DNA from: an uncultured Collinsella sp.
Lineage (GTDB): Bacteria > Actinomycetota > Coriobacteriia > Coriobacteriales > Coriobacteriaceae
DNA: 36,301 bases
Assembly (NCBI GenBank): GCA_900544065.1
Contig: UQTR01000012.1
Location: 1 to 36,301 of the forward strand
Direction of reading: 5' to 3'
The notes under the pieces were generated by a model. It did no database searches. It was given only the letters and a program-made list of their open reading frames with translations, and was not told the origin of the DNA. The position numbers and the translations under genes were made by a program. Of the stretch, positions 1 to 8,096 are shown one piece after another. Numbering within the stretch: the first letter of the stretch is position 1; each line of letters starts with the position of its first letter.

Positions 1-48
1 GCGATGCTTGCCACCGACCGCGAAGACAACGAAGGCGCTAGCGAATAG
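1..48 (+). CDS. C-terminal end of an unidentified protein (partial)
   Basis: The first frame is open from the window edge to a TAG stop at 46-48 and reads AMLATDREDNEGASE. The tail is acidic and polar, as many soluble protein ends are. A strong terminator follows about 30 bases later, which fits a real gene end. The family cannot be told from 15 residues. Confidence 0.5.
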   Translation, partial: AMLATDREDNEGASE

Positions 49-77
49 GCAAGCCGACCTTTTGGACACATCGACTC

Positions 78-117
78 AATCGGGGGCGCAGGATTCCGTT
101 CTGCGCCCCCGATTTTA
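78..117 (+). terminator. Intrinsic terminator after the partial gene
   Basis: A perfect 14-bp stem (78-91 with 101-114) built on GGGGGCGCAG encloses a 9-base loop and runs into a short T stretch. It ends the gene that enters from the left edge. The A-T pairs at the stem base would also give a short T run on the other strand, so it may serve the minus-strand gene at 143-412 too. Confidence 0.75.
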
Positions 118-142
118 ACCTTGGCCCGAACGCCGACGTCGG

Positions 143-412
143 CTACATCACCATGTTCAGCGCGTTCACAAATTCCTGGGCCTTCGCACGGCTGCTCAGA
201 CTAAAGACGCAGGCGGTCAACAGCCTGTTGCGCAGAAAAACATCGCGGCCTTTGATTCTATTGACGCCCGTGATGTCCTTAAGGTAAACGATCTCGGTGT
301 GCTTGCCACCGAAAGTTCCTTTCTTGAGCACCTCGATACGGTTGGGGAAGATCTTGACGTCTTTGAACCTGCCCGATCCTTTGTCCTGGAACAGCAGCGT
401 GTTGTTGTCCAT
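143..412 (-). CDS. Small PH-like domain protein, function unknown
   Basis: This 89-residue protein alternates short beta-strand-like stretches (VKIFPNRIEVLKKG, TEIVYLKDITGVNRIKG) and closes with an amphipathic helix (SSRAKAQEFVNALN). That order is typical of a bacterial PH-like barrel, as in DUF4429/bPH proteins; this is a fold-level guess. The ATG at 412 is chosen because GGGAG lies 8 bases upstream and because the longer GTG start at 457 would place a -10-like TATAGA inside the coding sequence. There are no membrane segments or catalytic motifs. The role is unknown. Confidence 0.6.
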   Translation of the reverse strand: MDNNTLLFQDKGSGRFKDVKIFPNRIEVLKKGTFGGKHTEIVYLKDITGVNRIKGRDVFLRNRLLTACVFSLSSRAKAQEFVNALNMVM

Positions 413-446
413 GCGCGTCACTCCCGTGGAGTTCGCTAAAACTGTC

Positions 447-474
447 TCTATAGTCACATTTTAGCCGTCCCAAA
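447..474 (-). promoter_or_regulatory. Candidate promoter for the PH-like gene
   Basis: On the minus strand TTTGGG (469-474) and TATAGA (447-452) are separated by 16 bases. Transcription would begin about 30 bases before the ATG at 412. The -35 match is weak, so this is tentative. Confidence 0.35.
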
Positions 475-580
475 CTGCCACGCGAAGGCGCCCGGAAGGC
501 ATCGCAATTCGTGTCCGCGCGAGGCTTTAAACTAAATGCGATAAAGATGCATTCCACAAGAGGAAAGTGGGGCGACAGTG

Positions 581-1630
581 ATGGGCGAACTGGTAAACCG
601 TGGAGAATCGGCAATCGTGCCAGAAGTTTTTTACAAGCAGGTTTCCTCGATTCTCAACGCCGCTCGCGACAAGGCCTATACCGCCGTCAACTTTGCGATG
701 GTTGAGGCTTATTGGGAGATCGGCAAGAGCATTCTTGAGGAACAAGGCGGCGAGGAGCGTGCCAAGTACGGCGATGCATTGATTGAAGGCCTCTCCAAAA
801 GGCTTACCGCCGATTACGGAAAAGGCTTTGGTATCGCAAACCTTCGTAATATGCGCCAGTTCTTCCTTGCGTTTCCAATTCGCGACGCACTGCGTAGCGA
901 ATTGAGCTGGACTCATTACCGCAGGTTGATGCGCATTCCCGACCCCGAAGCTCGCACTTGGTACATGAACGAATTCGCCGACTCTCGCTGGAGCACGCGC
1001 CAGCTCGAGCGCCAAATCAACACCATGTTCCGCGAGCGTCTACTCGCCAGCAAGGACAAAGAGACCGTCGCTCAGGAAATCCAAAAGAGTGCCCCGGCTC
1101 GTCGACCCGAGGACATCATTCGCGATCCATATGTACTGGAGTTTTTAGGCTTCTCGGACGATACTGCGTTTCGCGAGAGCGATCTAGAGCAGGCACTCAT
1201 CACACATCTTCAGAAGTTTCTGCTAGAGCTTGGCCGCGGCTTCGCTTTTGAGGCGCGCCAAAAGCGTATCACCTTCGATGGGCGCCACTTCTATATTGAC
1301 CTCGTGTTTTACAACTATCTGATGCGCTGTTTCGTTCTCATCGACCTTAAGACCGATGACCTCACACATCAAGACCTGGGCCAAATGCAAATGTACGTGA
1401 ACTATTACACGCGCGAGCTCATGAACGAAGGTGACAACCCGCCCATAGGCATCGTGCTCTGCGCGGACAAGAGTGATTCAATTGTCGAATACACGCTGCC
1501 CGAAGACAACGACCAAGTGTTTGCTGCCAAATATCTGCCGTATCTTCCAAGCAAGGAAGAGCTGGCGCGCGAGCTGAGCGCCGAGTACCGCGCCATCAAC
1601 GAAGCGACCAATGGCGAAACGCAAGGGTAG
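581..1630 (+). CDS. YhcG-type PDDEXK nuclease domain protein (DUF1016)
   Basis: This 349-residue protein has the two-part layout of the YhcG/DUF1016 family. The N-terminal helical DUF1016_N domain (about 15-170) has the family wording INTMFRERLLASKD near its end. The C-terminal PD-(D/E)XK nuclease fold shows its acidic residues in FAFEARQ, YIDLVFY and VLIDLKTD and the trailing Gln in LGQMQMYVNYY. Family members are predicted to cut or process DNA and are often found with mobile or restriction loci; the substrate is not settled. ATG 581 is preferred over GTG 578 because the purine run at 567-572 then sits 8 bases upstream. Base composition is visibly more AT-rich than in the following genes, and no partner genes flank it, so acquisition by transfer is likely. 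Length fits a complete protein. Confidence 0.88.
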   Translation: MGELVNRGESAIVPEVFYKQVSSILNAARDKAYTAVNFAMVEAYWEIGKSILEEQGGEERAKYGDALIEGLSKRLTADYGKGFGIANLRNMRQFFLAFPIRDALRSELSWTHYRRLMRIPDPEARTWYMNEFADSRWSTRQLERQINTMFRERLLASKDKETVAQEIQKSAPARRPEDIIRDPYVLEFLGFSDDTAFRESDLEQALITHLQKFLLELGRGFAFEARQKRITFDGRHFYIDLVFYNYLMRCFVLIDLKTDDLTHQDLGQMQMYVNYYTRELMNEGDNPPIGIVLCADKSDSIVEYTLPEDNDQVFAAKYLPYLPSKEELARELSAEYRAINEATNGETQG

Positions 1631-2025
1631 CAGCACGTTGCGACCGAAACCACCGCAGCCGTCGCAGGCGCGCTCGCGGTTGCGATGCACGCTACAAAAC
1701 AATACCGGTCATGGACGCCGGCAACGACATTCTAGCCGTGGCTGGCGAGCGTGACCTGACAGGCAAAGACGCGGCCTTCGTCTGATGTGGGCCCATTGGC
1801 TGCCACAGAAAAGGACCGGTTGCAGCCGGCCCTCAAGACACTTGCACCTGCGTTGCCCGCGCTTCCGAAGTGTGACTAACTGAGGAGCGGGTTCCGTGGC
1901 ACAACCTGATCTTGCCCAGCGAGGCGGCCCTTTTGCAGCCGGTCCACCGTTTATTTACATCTACCCCCTGCCAAACTACCGGATGGCAGCCCCCATGCCT
2001 GCGAGCCGTCCCGTGCTGCGCTTCC
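1631..2025. other. Gene-free stretch with possible decayed coding remnants
   Basis: No gene is supported in these 395 bases. Two short frames look weakly coding: 1633-1734 (HVATETTAAVAGALAVAMHATKQ...) and 1711-1785 (MDAGNDILAVAGERDLTGKDAAFV). Neither has a clear ribosome site. They may be relics of genes lost when the yhcG region was inserted. No terminator with a T run was found after yhcG. Confidence 0.4.
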
Positions 2026-3363
2026 CTACTTCCCAAATAGCGCACCCAGCAGACCGCGGCGTTTGGGCTTTTCTTCTCGGTAGGAACCCTCAGCTGCCGC
2101 TGCAACCTGGCGCGGTTGCTCGCCACCTCCCTTGCGCACAATCTGGTACAGGAAGGGCGATTTAACGTATTTGACCTCGATGGGCGTGGCATGCACGGTG
2201 CTCTCGCCGGACAGATGCAGGCTCGGATTGAGCGGCGCCACGATATGCGTTTCGCGCTTGTCGCTAAACACCACCGCGGCCGCACGACCCGTCTGGCCGT
2301 TTACGGCGATGCGCACCTGCTCGCCGTCGCGGCTGTCCGTTGCCGGACGGTCGACAAAGTAAACCGGCACCATCACCAGGCCGTCCTTATGCTTGCGAGC
2401 CTTGCGCGCCCAGGTGCGGATGCTCTTTTTATTGAGCCCCAGTACAACCTCGGCGTCGTTGCCCGCAACGTCGAGCGCCAGCTTATCAATGACCACCTGG
2501 TCCTTGGTAGACGCATCGACGGAGACGACGCGAAAGCCACCTTCCTGCATGGCAGGGTCAAACGGCCCAACCTTGGCATAGTCCCACGGCTCCAAAATGC
2601 CCATGAGACGAACGTCCAGGTAGTTTGCCCTGGGGTATGCCCAGTCGAGCACCTCGTAGTACACCAGGGTCTCCTTGCTCAGGCCCTTGCCCGGGAAGCT
2701 CGCCATCATACGCAGGTCCGCCAGCGCCATGGGGAAATAGAAGAGCATCATGTCGTTTTGGATCGCGTCTTCCACGTCGTGCCCGGCAAAGGCATCCGGG
2801 TACTGGCGCACCAGCTGCAGCGCGTTGGCACGTGCCTGCTGCGGCGAGATTTCGCAGGGAATACCCTGCTCCGGCACATACTCCGCACCCACACCCATGG
2901 TCAGACGTTTGCTAAACGTACCGGGCTTGAGCAGGTCGGCAATGCCGATCTTGTTGCCGCAGGACGGGCACTCAAACACACGCTGCGTTGACTCGCCCTC
3001 AAAGGACGCTCCGCAGAAGGGGCAAGGAATGCTCACATACGTGGCCTCTTGGAACTCCTGCGCCGTGCCGCGATCCTCCCACAGCAGATGTTCCAGGACC
3101 GACTGATTGCGCCAGTGCGAATTGAAGAAATACCAGTCCGGGTCCTCCGGGCGCTCGAGTTGCGACACATGCGTGAGCTTGAGCAGTCCATCCACCACCG
3201 TCAACGGCGTATGGCGAATGCCCAAAGCACTCTTGGGCTCTCCGGCGTCCGCCTGCCACGGAATGACCGCGCCGCAATAGGCGCACTCAAAGCTGCGCTT
3301 AGCCTGGTGCGAGTACATAGGGCCGCCGCAGTTTTGACATTTAATGGCAAACATCTCGTCCAT
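2026..3363 (-). CDS. Double zinc-ribbon protein, function unknown
   Basis: This 445-residue soluble protein carries two CxxC...CxxC zinc ribbons: C9/C12 with C27/C30 (CQNCGG...CAYCGA) and C114/C117 with C132/C135 (CPFCGA...CPSCGN). The ribbons resemble TFIIB-type ribbons. The rest (about 140-420) is a mixed alpha/beta region that I do not recognise, ending in a basic tail (KPKRRGLLGALFGK). The ATG at 3363 is chosen because a strong AAAGGAGGA lies 7 bases upstream; a start 17 codons earlier would swallow that site. No helicase, nuclease or transmembrane motifs are visible. It is divergent from a CDF transporter, and a palindrome lies between the two genes. Confidence 0.75.
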   Translation of the reverse strand: MDEMFAIKCQNCGGPMYSHQAKRSFECAYCGAVIPWQADAGEPKSALGIRHTPLTVVDGLLKLTHVSQLERPEDPDWYFFNSHWRNQSVLEHLLWEDRGTAQEFQEATYVSIPCPFCGASFEGESTQRVFECPSCGNKIGIADLLKPGTFSKRLTMGVGAEYVPEQGIPCEISPQQARANALQLVRQYPDAFAGHDVEDAIQNDMMLFYFPMALADLRMMASFPGKGLSKETLVYYEVLDWAYPRANYLDVRLMGILEPWDYAKVGPFDPAMQEGGFRVVSVDASTKDQVVIDKLALDVAGNDAEVVLGLNKKSIRTWARKARKHKDGLVMVPVYFVDRPATDSRDGEQVRIAVNGQTGRAAAVVFSDKRETHIVAPLNPSLHLSGESTVHATPIEVKYVKSPFLYQIVRKGGGEQPRQVAAAAEGSYREEKPKRRGLLGALFGK

Positions 3364-3391
3364 GGAAACGTCCTCCTTTGCACAGGGGCTG

Positions 3392-3410
3392 TCGACATTA
3401 AGTATGTCGA
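3392..3410. promoter_or_regulatory. Palindromic operator candidate between the zinc-ribbon and CDF genes
   Basis: TCGACAT and ATGTCGA form a perfect 7-bp dyad with a 5-base centre. It lies 28 bases before the zinc-ribbon start and about 170 bases before the CDF start, with a -10-like CATACT (minus strand) inside it. This is a good geometry for a repressor site on the minus-strand gene. The protein that would bind is unknown. Confidence 0.4.
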
Positions 3411-3581
3411 GCAAACAGGCACATGCCCATACCCATGTGGCCCAAAATGGACCACCCAGGCAAACGAGAAGGCTCGCTCGTTAGCACCGGCAGACCATTG
3501 CTGCATTTTCTGAGCATCGGTGCACAGCGCCTCCGCGCGAGCTACACTATCCCCTTAAACATGATTGTGAGGACGACCGCT

Positions 3582-4763
3582 ATGCTATTTGTAAATCGGC
3601 TGGTACATACGCTTGTTCCCGGCAGCGAGGGCGAGCCGGTCGATACCTCCTGCCGCACCAACGCGGGCTTCGCCGCAAGCCTCATCTGCATTGGCCTCAA
3701 CATCACTCTGTGCCTGGCCAAGGGCATCGCGGGCCTGCTCGCCGGCTCTGTCTCGCTCATCGCCGACGCCTTCAACAACCTCTCCGACGCCTCGAGCAAC
3801 ATCGTAAGCCTGCTTGGGTTCCGCCTTGCCAGCCGCCCGGCAGACGAAGGCCACCCCTATGGCCACGGCCGCTACGAGTACCTCGCCGGTCTGTTCGTCG
3901 CCGTCCTGGTTTGCGCCGTCGGCATCAACCTGATCCTCGAGTCGGTCACTAAGATCATCAAGCCTTCCCCCACTGCATATTCGGTGCTCTCCTTAGCCGC
4001 CCTCGTCTTGTCCATGCTCGTTAAGCTCTGGATGGCCGCGTTCAACCGCACGTTGGGCGACCGCATCGACTCGGAGACGCTCATCGCCACAGCACAGGAC
4101 TCCAAAAACGACGTCATCACCTCGGGCTCGGTCTTGGTGGCGGCGCTTATTTCGCAGACGACCGGCTTTGACCTCGATGGCTGGGCAGGCCTGGGTGTGG
4201 GCATCTTCATCTGCATCAGCGGCCTGGGCCTGGTGCGCGACGCCATCAGCCCGCTGCTGGGACAAGCGCCCGACCCCAAGCTCGTCCAGGCAATCCGCGA
4301 CAAGATCATGTCGTATCCGCAGGTCCTAGGCACCCACGACCTGATGGTGCACGACTACGGCCCCGGTCGTCAGTTTGCCAGCGCCCACGTGGAGATGCCC
4401 GGCGAAGGCGATGCGTTTGAGCACCACGAGATCCTGGACACCATCGAGCACGATATCAAACGGCAGATGGGCATCGGTATCACGCTGCACTGCGACCCCA
4501 TCGCCACCACCGGCGACGACCTGCGCGGCTGGGTCAAGCGCGGCGTCATGCAGATCGATCCCGCGCTCTCCATCCACGACCTGCACGAGCACGACGGATT
4601 CGTTTCGTTTGACCTGGTGCGCCCCGACGGCTTTGACATATCCGACGAGGAGCTGCTGGAGCTCGTCACGCGCATCGTGCATGAGCGCCGGCCCGACGTC
4701 TCATGCGTCGTCACGTTTGATTCGGGCTTTAGCTCGCCCGACCGTCCAGCAGAGCAGCTGTAA
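3582..4763 (+). CDS. Cation diffusion facilitator transporter, probably Mn2+ efflux
   Basis: This 393-residue CDF exporter exchanges a divalent cation for protons across the cytoplasmic membrane. It has about six membrane helices (roughly 28-200) and a soluble C-terminal cytoplasmic domain (about 210-385) of the kind that dimerises and senses metal. The membrane metal site reads N65-N-L-S-D69 in helix 2 and D173-S-K-N-D177 in helix 5. A DxxxD in helix 5 is a known mark of manganese-type CDFs, whereas zinc types carry HxxxD, so Mn2+ is the inferred substrate. ATG 3582 is chosen because TGAGGA sits 8 bases upstream; longer starts have no such site and would add a soluble N-terminal stretch. TACACT at 3543-3548 may be its -10. 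Confidence 0.9.
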   Translation: MLFVNRLVHTLVPGSEGEPVDTSCRTNAGFAASLICIGLNITLCLAKGIAGLLAGSVSLIADAFNNLSDASSNIVSLLGFRLASRPADEGHPYGHGRYEYLAGLFVAVLVCAVGINLILESVTKIIKPSPTAYSVLSLAALVLSMLVKLWMAAFNRTLGDRIDSETLIATAQDSKNDVITSGSVLVAALISQTTGFDLDGWAGLGVGIFICISGLGLVRDAISPLLGQAPDPKLVQAIRDKIMSYPQVLGTHDLMVHDYGPGRQFASAHVEMPGEGDAFEHHEILDTIEHDIKRQMGIGITLHCDPIATTGDDLRGWVKRGVMQIDPALSIHDLHEHDGFVSFDLVRPDGFDISDEELLELVTRIVHERRPDVSCVVTFDSGFSSPDRPAEQL

Positions 4764-4771
4764 CCGACAGC

Positions 4772-4843
4772 AAAACGGGACGTAGGACCGCCGACCAACG
4801 CGCCTATGCGCCCGGTCACGCGATCCTGCGTCCCGTTTTTGTT
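4772..4843. terminator. Bidirectional terminator between convergent genes
   Basis: AAAACGGGACG (4772-4782) pairs with CGTCCCGTTTT (4829-4839), extended inward to about 16 bp with one wobble, and ends in TTTTT on the plus strand. The A run at the left gives a T run on the minus strand. It separates the CDF gene from the convergent membrane-protein gene. Confidence 0.8.
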
Positions 4844-4873
4844 TGCACTGCTAAGGCTCTAGCCGCTCGGCCG

Positions 4874-5842
4874 CTATTTTCCCTGCGCGCCCGAAATGCC
4901 GTTTTGCAGGGCATCCCAGGCGTTCGTTGCCATATCACCCAGGTTCTGGGCATTGTCGCCCAGCTCTTGCGCCTTGTCTCCCAACTCCTGTGCCTTGTTG
5001 CTCAAGTCCTCCAGCGTATTGGAGCTCGAGCTGTCGGTACCGCTTTGGCCGTCGGACGAGTTGCCCGAGCTGTTCTTGTGCGTGAGTTGAATTTCGAGGT
5101 TGCCGTTGTCGTTATAGTAGGCAGAAGTAACGACCCAGTTGGAATCGACGACGGGCGTTGAGCCATCATCAGTCAGGACCACGGCATTCGAAAGATCGGC
5201 GCCGCGCGACTTGAGGAGCTTCTTGGCGTTGGACCAGTACTGCCCCGGGATATCGCTCAGATCGACGGTGCTAGACGAGGCGGACTCGGTTTGCTCGGCA
5301 GCGGTATCGGCCGTTGAACTCCCTCGCTTGTTGAGCATGCCCGACACGATGGCAAACACAATCGAGAGGGCAAAGAAGATCGCCAGCACAATCAGGATCT
5401 TCTTGATCACGCTCGACGAACGCGACGGCTTCTTCTCCTCGTCCTCGCCATATTGCGGAATCGACTTGGGGTACTCGCGATACGGCTCCCGCGACTCGTA
5501 GCGAGGCTGCGCCGTGCGAGGCATATACGTCGTCTGCTGAGGCTGCGGAATGGGATTCTGTGGCAGGTCATCATAGGGATTCGGCGTCGAGGCGGCATAA
5601 GAATCCTGCGGCGCGTAATCAAACGGGTCCGGAGCTGCGTTGCCATAGGGGCCTTGCGAAGATGCAGCGTAAGAATCCTGCGCCGTGTCGCCATAGCCCA
5701 TAACCCGGGTGGGCTCGGCAGAAGGCTGCGTCGCGGCGGGGTCGGTATAACCGGGGTTGGGAACAACGCGGGTCGCATCGGCGCTATCGCCAGCCTGCGA
5801 GGAACCGTAGCCGCCCATCACGGTTGTCTTGTCCTGATCCAT
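4874..5842 (-). CDS. Single-pass membrane protein with Tyr/Pro-rich cytoplasmic region
   Basis: This 322-residue protein has three parts. Residues 1-140 are disordered, rich in Pro, Tyr, Gln and Asp, with repeated units such as QDSYAAS and NPYDDLP. Residues 147-170 form one hydrophobic helix preceded by KK. Residues 171-322 lie outside: a Ser/Thr linker, a small fold (about 195-256, IPGQYWSNAKKLLKSRGADLSNA...) that recalls PASTA-like domains, a Ser/Gly linker and a helical heptad-like repeat (KAQELGDKAQELGDNAQNLGD, about 283-303). The arrangement suggests a cell-envelope or sensor protein; the early TTVMGG and ATRVV motifs could be phosphothreonine sites of the kind FHA domains read. The family is not recognised and the function is inferred only loosely. 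AAGGA precedes the ATG. Confidence 0.75.
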   Translation of the reverse strand: MDQDKTTVMGGYGSSQAGDSADATRVVPNPGYTDPAATQPSAEPTRVMGYGDTAQDSYAASSQGPYGNAAPDPFDYAPQDSYAASTPNPYDDLPQNPIPQPQQTTYMPRTAQPRYESREPYREYPKSIPQYGEDEEKKPSRSSSVIKKILIVLAIFFALSIVFAIVSGMLNKRGSSTADTAAEQTESASSSTVDLSDIPGQYWSNAKKLLKSRGADLSNAVVLTDDGSTPVVDSNWVVTSAYYNDNGNLEIQLTHKNSSGNSSDGQSGTDSSSSNTLEDLSNKAQELGDKAQELGDNAQNLGDMATNAWDALQNGISGAQGK

Positions 5843-5979
5843 GCAACGATTCCTTTCCGTCGCCTGTAAGCATCAAGTTATCCATGCATTCTACCCGCGC
5901 AAAAGCCTATGATGGGCAAAGCCCGTCGGTATCTACAAGACATGCGCGACAGGTAGCAACAAGCGAATCGAGGAACGTC

Positions 5980-6216
5980 ATGGCAAAAAGCAAGCTCATC
6001 AAAGACACGACGCGTGCCGAGCGCGAGGAAATCATCAAGTTGGCACTCGCCGGCTGCGGCAACGGCAGCTGCGATAACTGCGGAAGCTGCAGCTTGGGAG
6101 CCGGCGATCCATATGGCACCTACCAGCCCTACATTGACGGCGAGATGGAAATCGCCGATATCAACATGATGGTCGCCGAGCGCAACGCCAAACTCTTCGG
6201 CCTCCAGCGCGGCTAG
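5980..6216 (+). CDS. Small Cys-cluster protein, function unknown
   Basis: This 78-residue protein opens with a charged helix (KSKLIKDTTRAEREEIIKLALAG), then carries a tight cysteine cluster, CGNGSCDNCGSC, with CxxC spacing like a metal or iron-sulfur site. It ends in a helix (INMMVAERNAKLFGLQRG). GAGGA lies 6 bases before ATG 5980; the frame is open further upstream but has no better start. TATGAT at 5907-5912 could be the -10. Four close cysteines in a small cytoplasmic protein suggest metal binding or redox use. I do not know a named family. Confidence 0.65.
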   Translation: MAKSKLIKDTTRAEREEIIKLALAGCGNGSCDNCGSCSLGAGDPYGTYQPYIDGEMEIADINMMVAERNAKLFGLQRG

Positions 6217-6219
6217 AAA

Positions 6220-6258
6220 ACAAAAGCCCCGCCGGGCCTTGGTAGGCGCGACGGGGCG
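6220..6258 (-). terminator. Terminator after fhs
   Basis: Read on the minus strand, GCCCCG and CGGGGC (6252-6257 with 6226-6231) form a stem with further G-C pairing inside, followed by CTTTTGTTTT. It lies just after the fhs stop and ends that transcript, while the convergent small Cys gene ends at 6216. Confidence 0.7.
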
Positions 6259-6282
6259 GGCAAGCAGCTATGGGCAACAGGC

Positions 6283-7950
6283 TTAGAACAGACCGGTGAT
6301 GTTGCCGTCGTTATCGACGTCGATGTTCTCGGCCGCGGGAACTTTGGGCAGGCCCGGCATGGTCAGAACGCTACCGGTCAGCGCGACCACAAAGTGGGCA
6401 CCGGCGGAAACCTTGAGTTCGCGCACGGTGATGCGGAAATTCTCGGGAGCGCCCAAGGCCTTGGCGTTGTCGCTAAAGCTGTACTGCGTCTTGGCGACGC
6501 ACACCGGCAGGTTGCCAAAGCCGTTCTCGCGCAGCTCGGCAAGCTGACGCTTGGCAGCCGGCGTAAAGTCGACGCCGTCGGCGCGGTAAACCTTTGTGGC
6601 AACGGCCTCGAGGGCATCGGCAACATCGGCGCCGTCCTCGTAGGCAAACTTGAGCTCACTCGGCTGCTCAATCAGACGCATGACCTCATCAGCCAGCTCG
6701 AGCGCGCCCTCGCCGCCCTTGGCCCAGACCTCGGAAAGCTTAACGTTGACGCCGAGCTTCTGGCACTCGGACTCGATGAGCGCAAGCTCGGCCTCGGTGT
6801 CCGTCGGGAAGCGGTTGATGGCGACCACGCAGGGCAGACCATAAACGTTCTGGATGTTGTCGACGTGACGCAGCAAGTTGGGCATGCCGGCCTTGAGTGC
6901 CTCGAGGTTCTCCTCGTTGAGGTTGGCCTTGGCAACACCGCCGTTGTACTTCAGCGCACGAGCGGTCGCGACGATCACGACGGCGCTGGGGCGAACGCCC
7001 GTCATGCGGCACTTGATGTCGAAGAACTTCTCGGCACCCAGATCGGCACCGAAGCCGGCCTCGGTAATGGCAACATCGCCAAAGCGCATGGCCATGCGGG
7101 TGGCCATGATGGAATTGCAGCCGTGGGCAATATTGGCGAAGGGACCGCCGTGGACAAACGCGGGCGTGCCCTCGAGCGTTTGCACCAAGTTGGGCTTGAG
7201 CGCGTCCTTAAGCAACGCGGCCATGGCACCCTGGGCCTTAAGGTCACGGGCACGGACGGGCTCACCGGCAAAGCTGTAGCCGACGACGATCTCGCCCAGG
7301 CGCTCCTTGAGGTCGTTAATGCTCGTAGACAGGCACAGGATTGCCATGACCTCGGAGGCGACGGTGATGTCGAAGCCGTCCTCGCGCGGCACGCCCTGGG
7401 CCTTACCGCCAATGCCGTCGATGACGTGGCGCAGCTGACGGTCGTTCATATCGACGACGCGCTTCCAAGTGATGCGTTTAACGTCAATACCGAGTTGATT
7501 GCCCTGCTGGATGTGGTTATCAAGCATGGCGGCCAGCAGGTTGTTGGCAGCACCGATGGCATGGAAGTCGCCGGTAAAGTGCAGGTTGATATCCTCCATG
7601 GGGATGACCTGAGCCCAGCCGCCGCCGGCAGCACCGCCCTTAACGCCAAAGACGGGGCCGAGCGAAGGCTCGCGCAGGGCCACGGCACTCTTGACGCCGC
7701 GACGGCGCAGGCCGTCGGCCAGACCGATGGTCGTGGTGGTCTTGCCCTCGCCCGCAGGCGTTGGGTTGATAGCGGTCACGAGAACGAGCTTGGCCTGGTG
7801 ATCAGTCGGCTCGTTGAGCAGTGAATAGTCGACCTTAGCCTTGTCGAAGCCGTACGGAATAAGGTGCTTAACGTCGACGCCGGCGTTCTTGGCCACCTCG
7901 GTAATAGGCAGCGGCGTGACAGAACGTGCGATTTCGATGTCAGTAGGCAT
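6283..7950 (-). CDS. fhs: Formate-tetrahydrofolate ligase
   Basis: Fhs joins formate to tetrahydrofolate with ATP, giving 10-formyl-THF for purine and fMet-tRNA synthesis and, in acetogenic pathways, for one-carbon fixation. The 555-residue length is typical. The ATP loop PTPAGEGKTTTTIGL lies at 63-77, and family stretches EPSLGPVFGVKGGAAGGG, LTGDFHAI-like HFTGDFHAIGAANNLLAA and TIRIxPG-like LTMPGLPKVPAAENI are all present. ATG 7950 is chosen because AAAGGA sits 5 bases upstream and MPTDIEIA is a normal start for this family. It has its own promoter and terminator, so it is probably monocistronic. Confidence 0.97.
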   Translation of the reverse strand: MPTDIEIARSVTPLPITEVAKNAGVDVKHLIPYGFDKAKVDYSLLNEPTDHQAKLVLVTAINPTPAGEGKTTTTIGLADGLRRRGVKSAVALREPSLGPVFGVKGGAAGGGWAQVIPMEDINLHFTGDFHAIGAANNLLAAMLDNHIQQGNQLGIDVKRITWKRVVDMNDRQLRHVIDGIGGKAQGVPREDGFDITVASEVMAILCLSTSINDLKERLGEIVVGYSFAGEPVRARDLKAQGAMAALLKDALKPNLVQTLEGTPAFVHGGPFANIAHGCNSIMATRMAMRFGDVAITEAGFGADLGAEKFFDIKCRMTGVRPSAVVIVATARALKYNGGVAKANLNEENLEALKAGMPNLLRHVDNIQNVYGLPCVVAINRFPTDTEAELALIESECQKLGVNVKLSEVWAKGGEGALELADEVMRLIEQPSELKFAYEDGADVADALEAVATKVYRADGVDFTPAAKRQLAELRENGFGNLPVCVAKTQYSFSDNAKALGAPENFRITVRELKVSAGAHFVVALTGSVLTMPGLPKVPAAENIDVDNDGNITGLF

Positions 7951-7990
7951 GGGCGGTCCTTTCGTTACCGAATGAGAAAAAGACCAATTC

Positions 7991-8018
7991 AGCATAGCAC
8001 GGGCGCGCAATAGTAAAA
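7991..8018 (-). promoter_or_regulatory. Candidate fhs promoter
   Basis: On the minus strand TTTTAC (8013-8018) and TATGCT (7991-7996) are 16 bases apart, about 40 bases ahead of the fhs start. The -10 is good and the -35 is moderate. Confidence 0.4.
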
Positions 8019-8096
8019 CACCCGTAACCGATGAATGGCGATATGTTTATCCAATGCTCAGCGATAGCCTACAGACTAGTCAAAACAAACCCGTCT

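Noticed and set aside
6394..7824. Plus-strand open frame of 476 codons opposite fhs
   Set aside because: Antisense shadow of fhs, with low-complexity Gly/Leu/Asp content.
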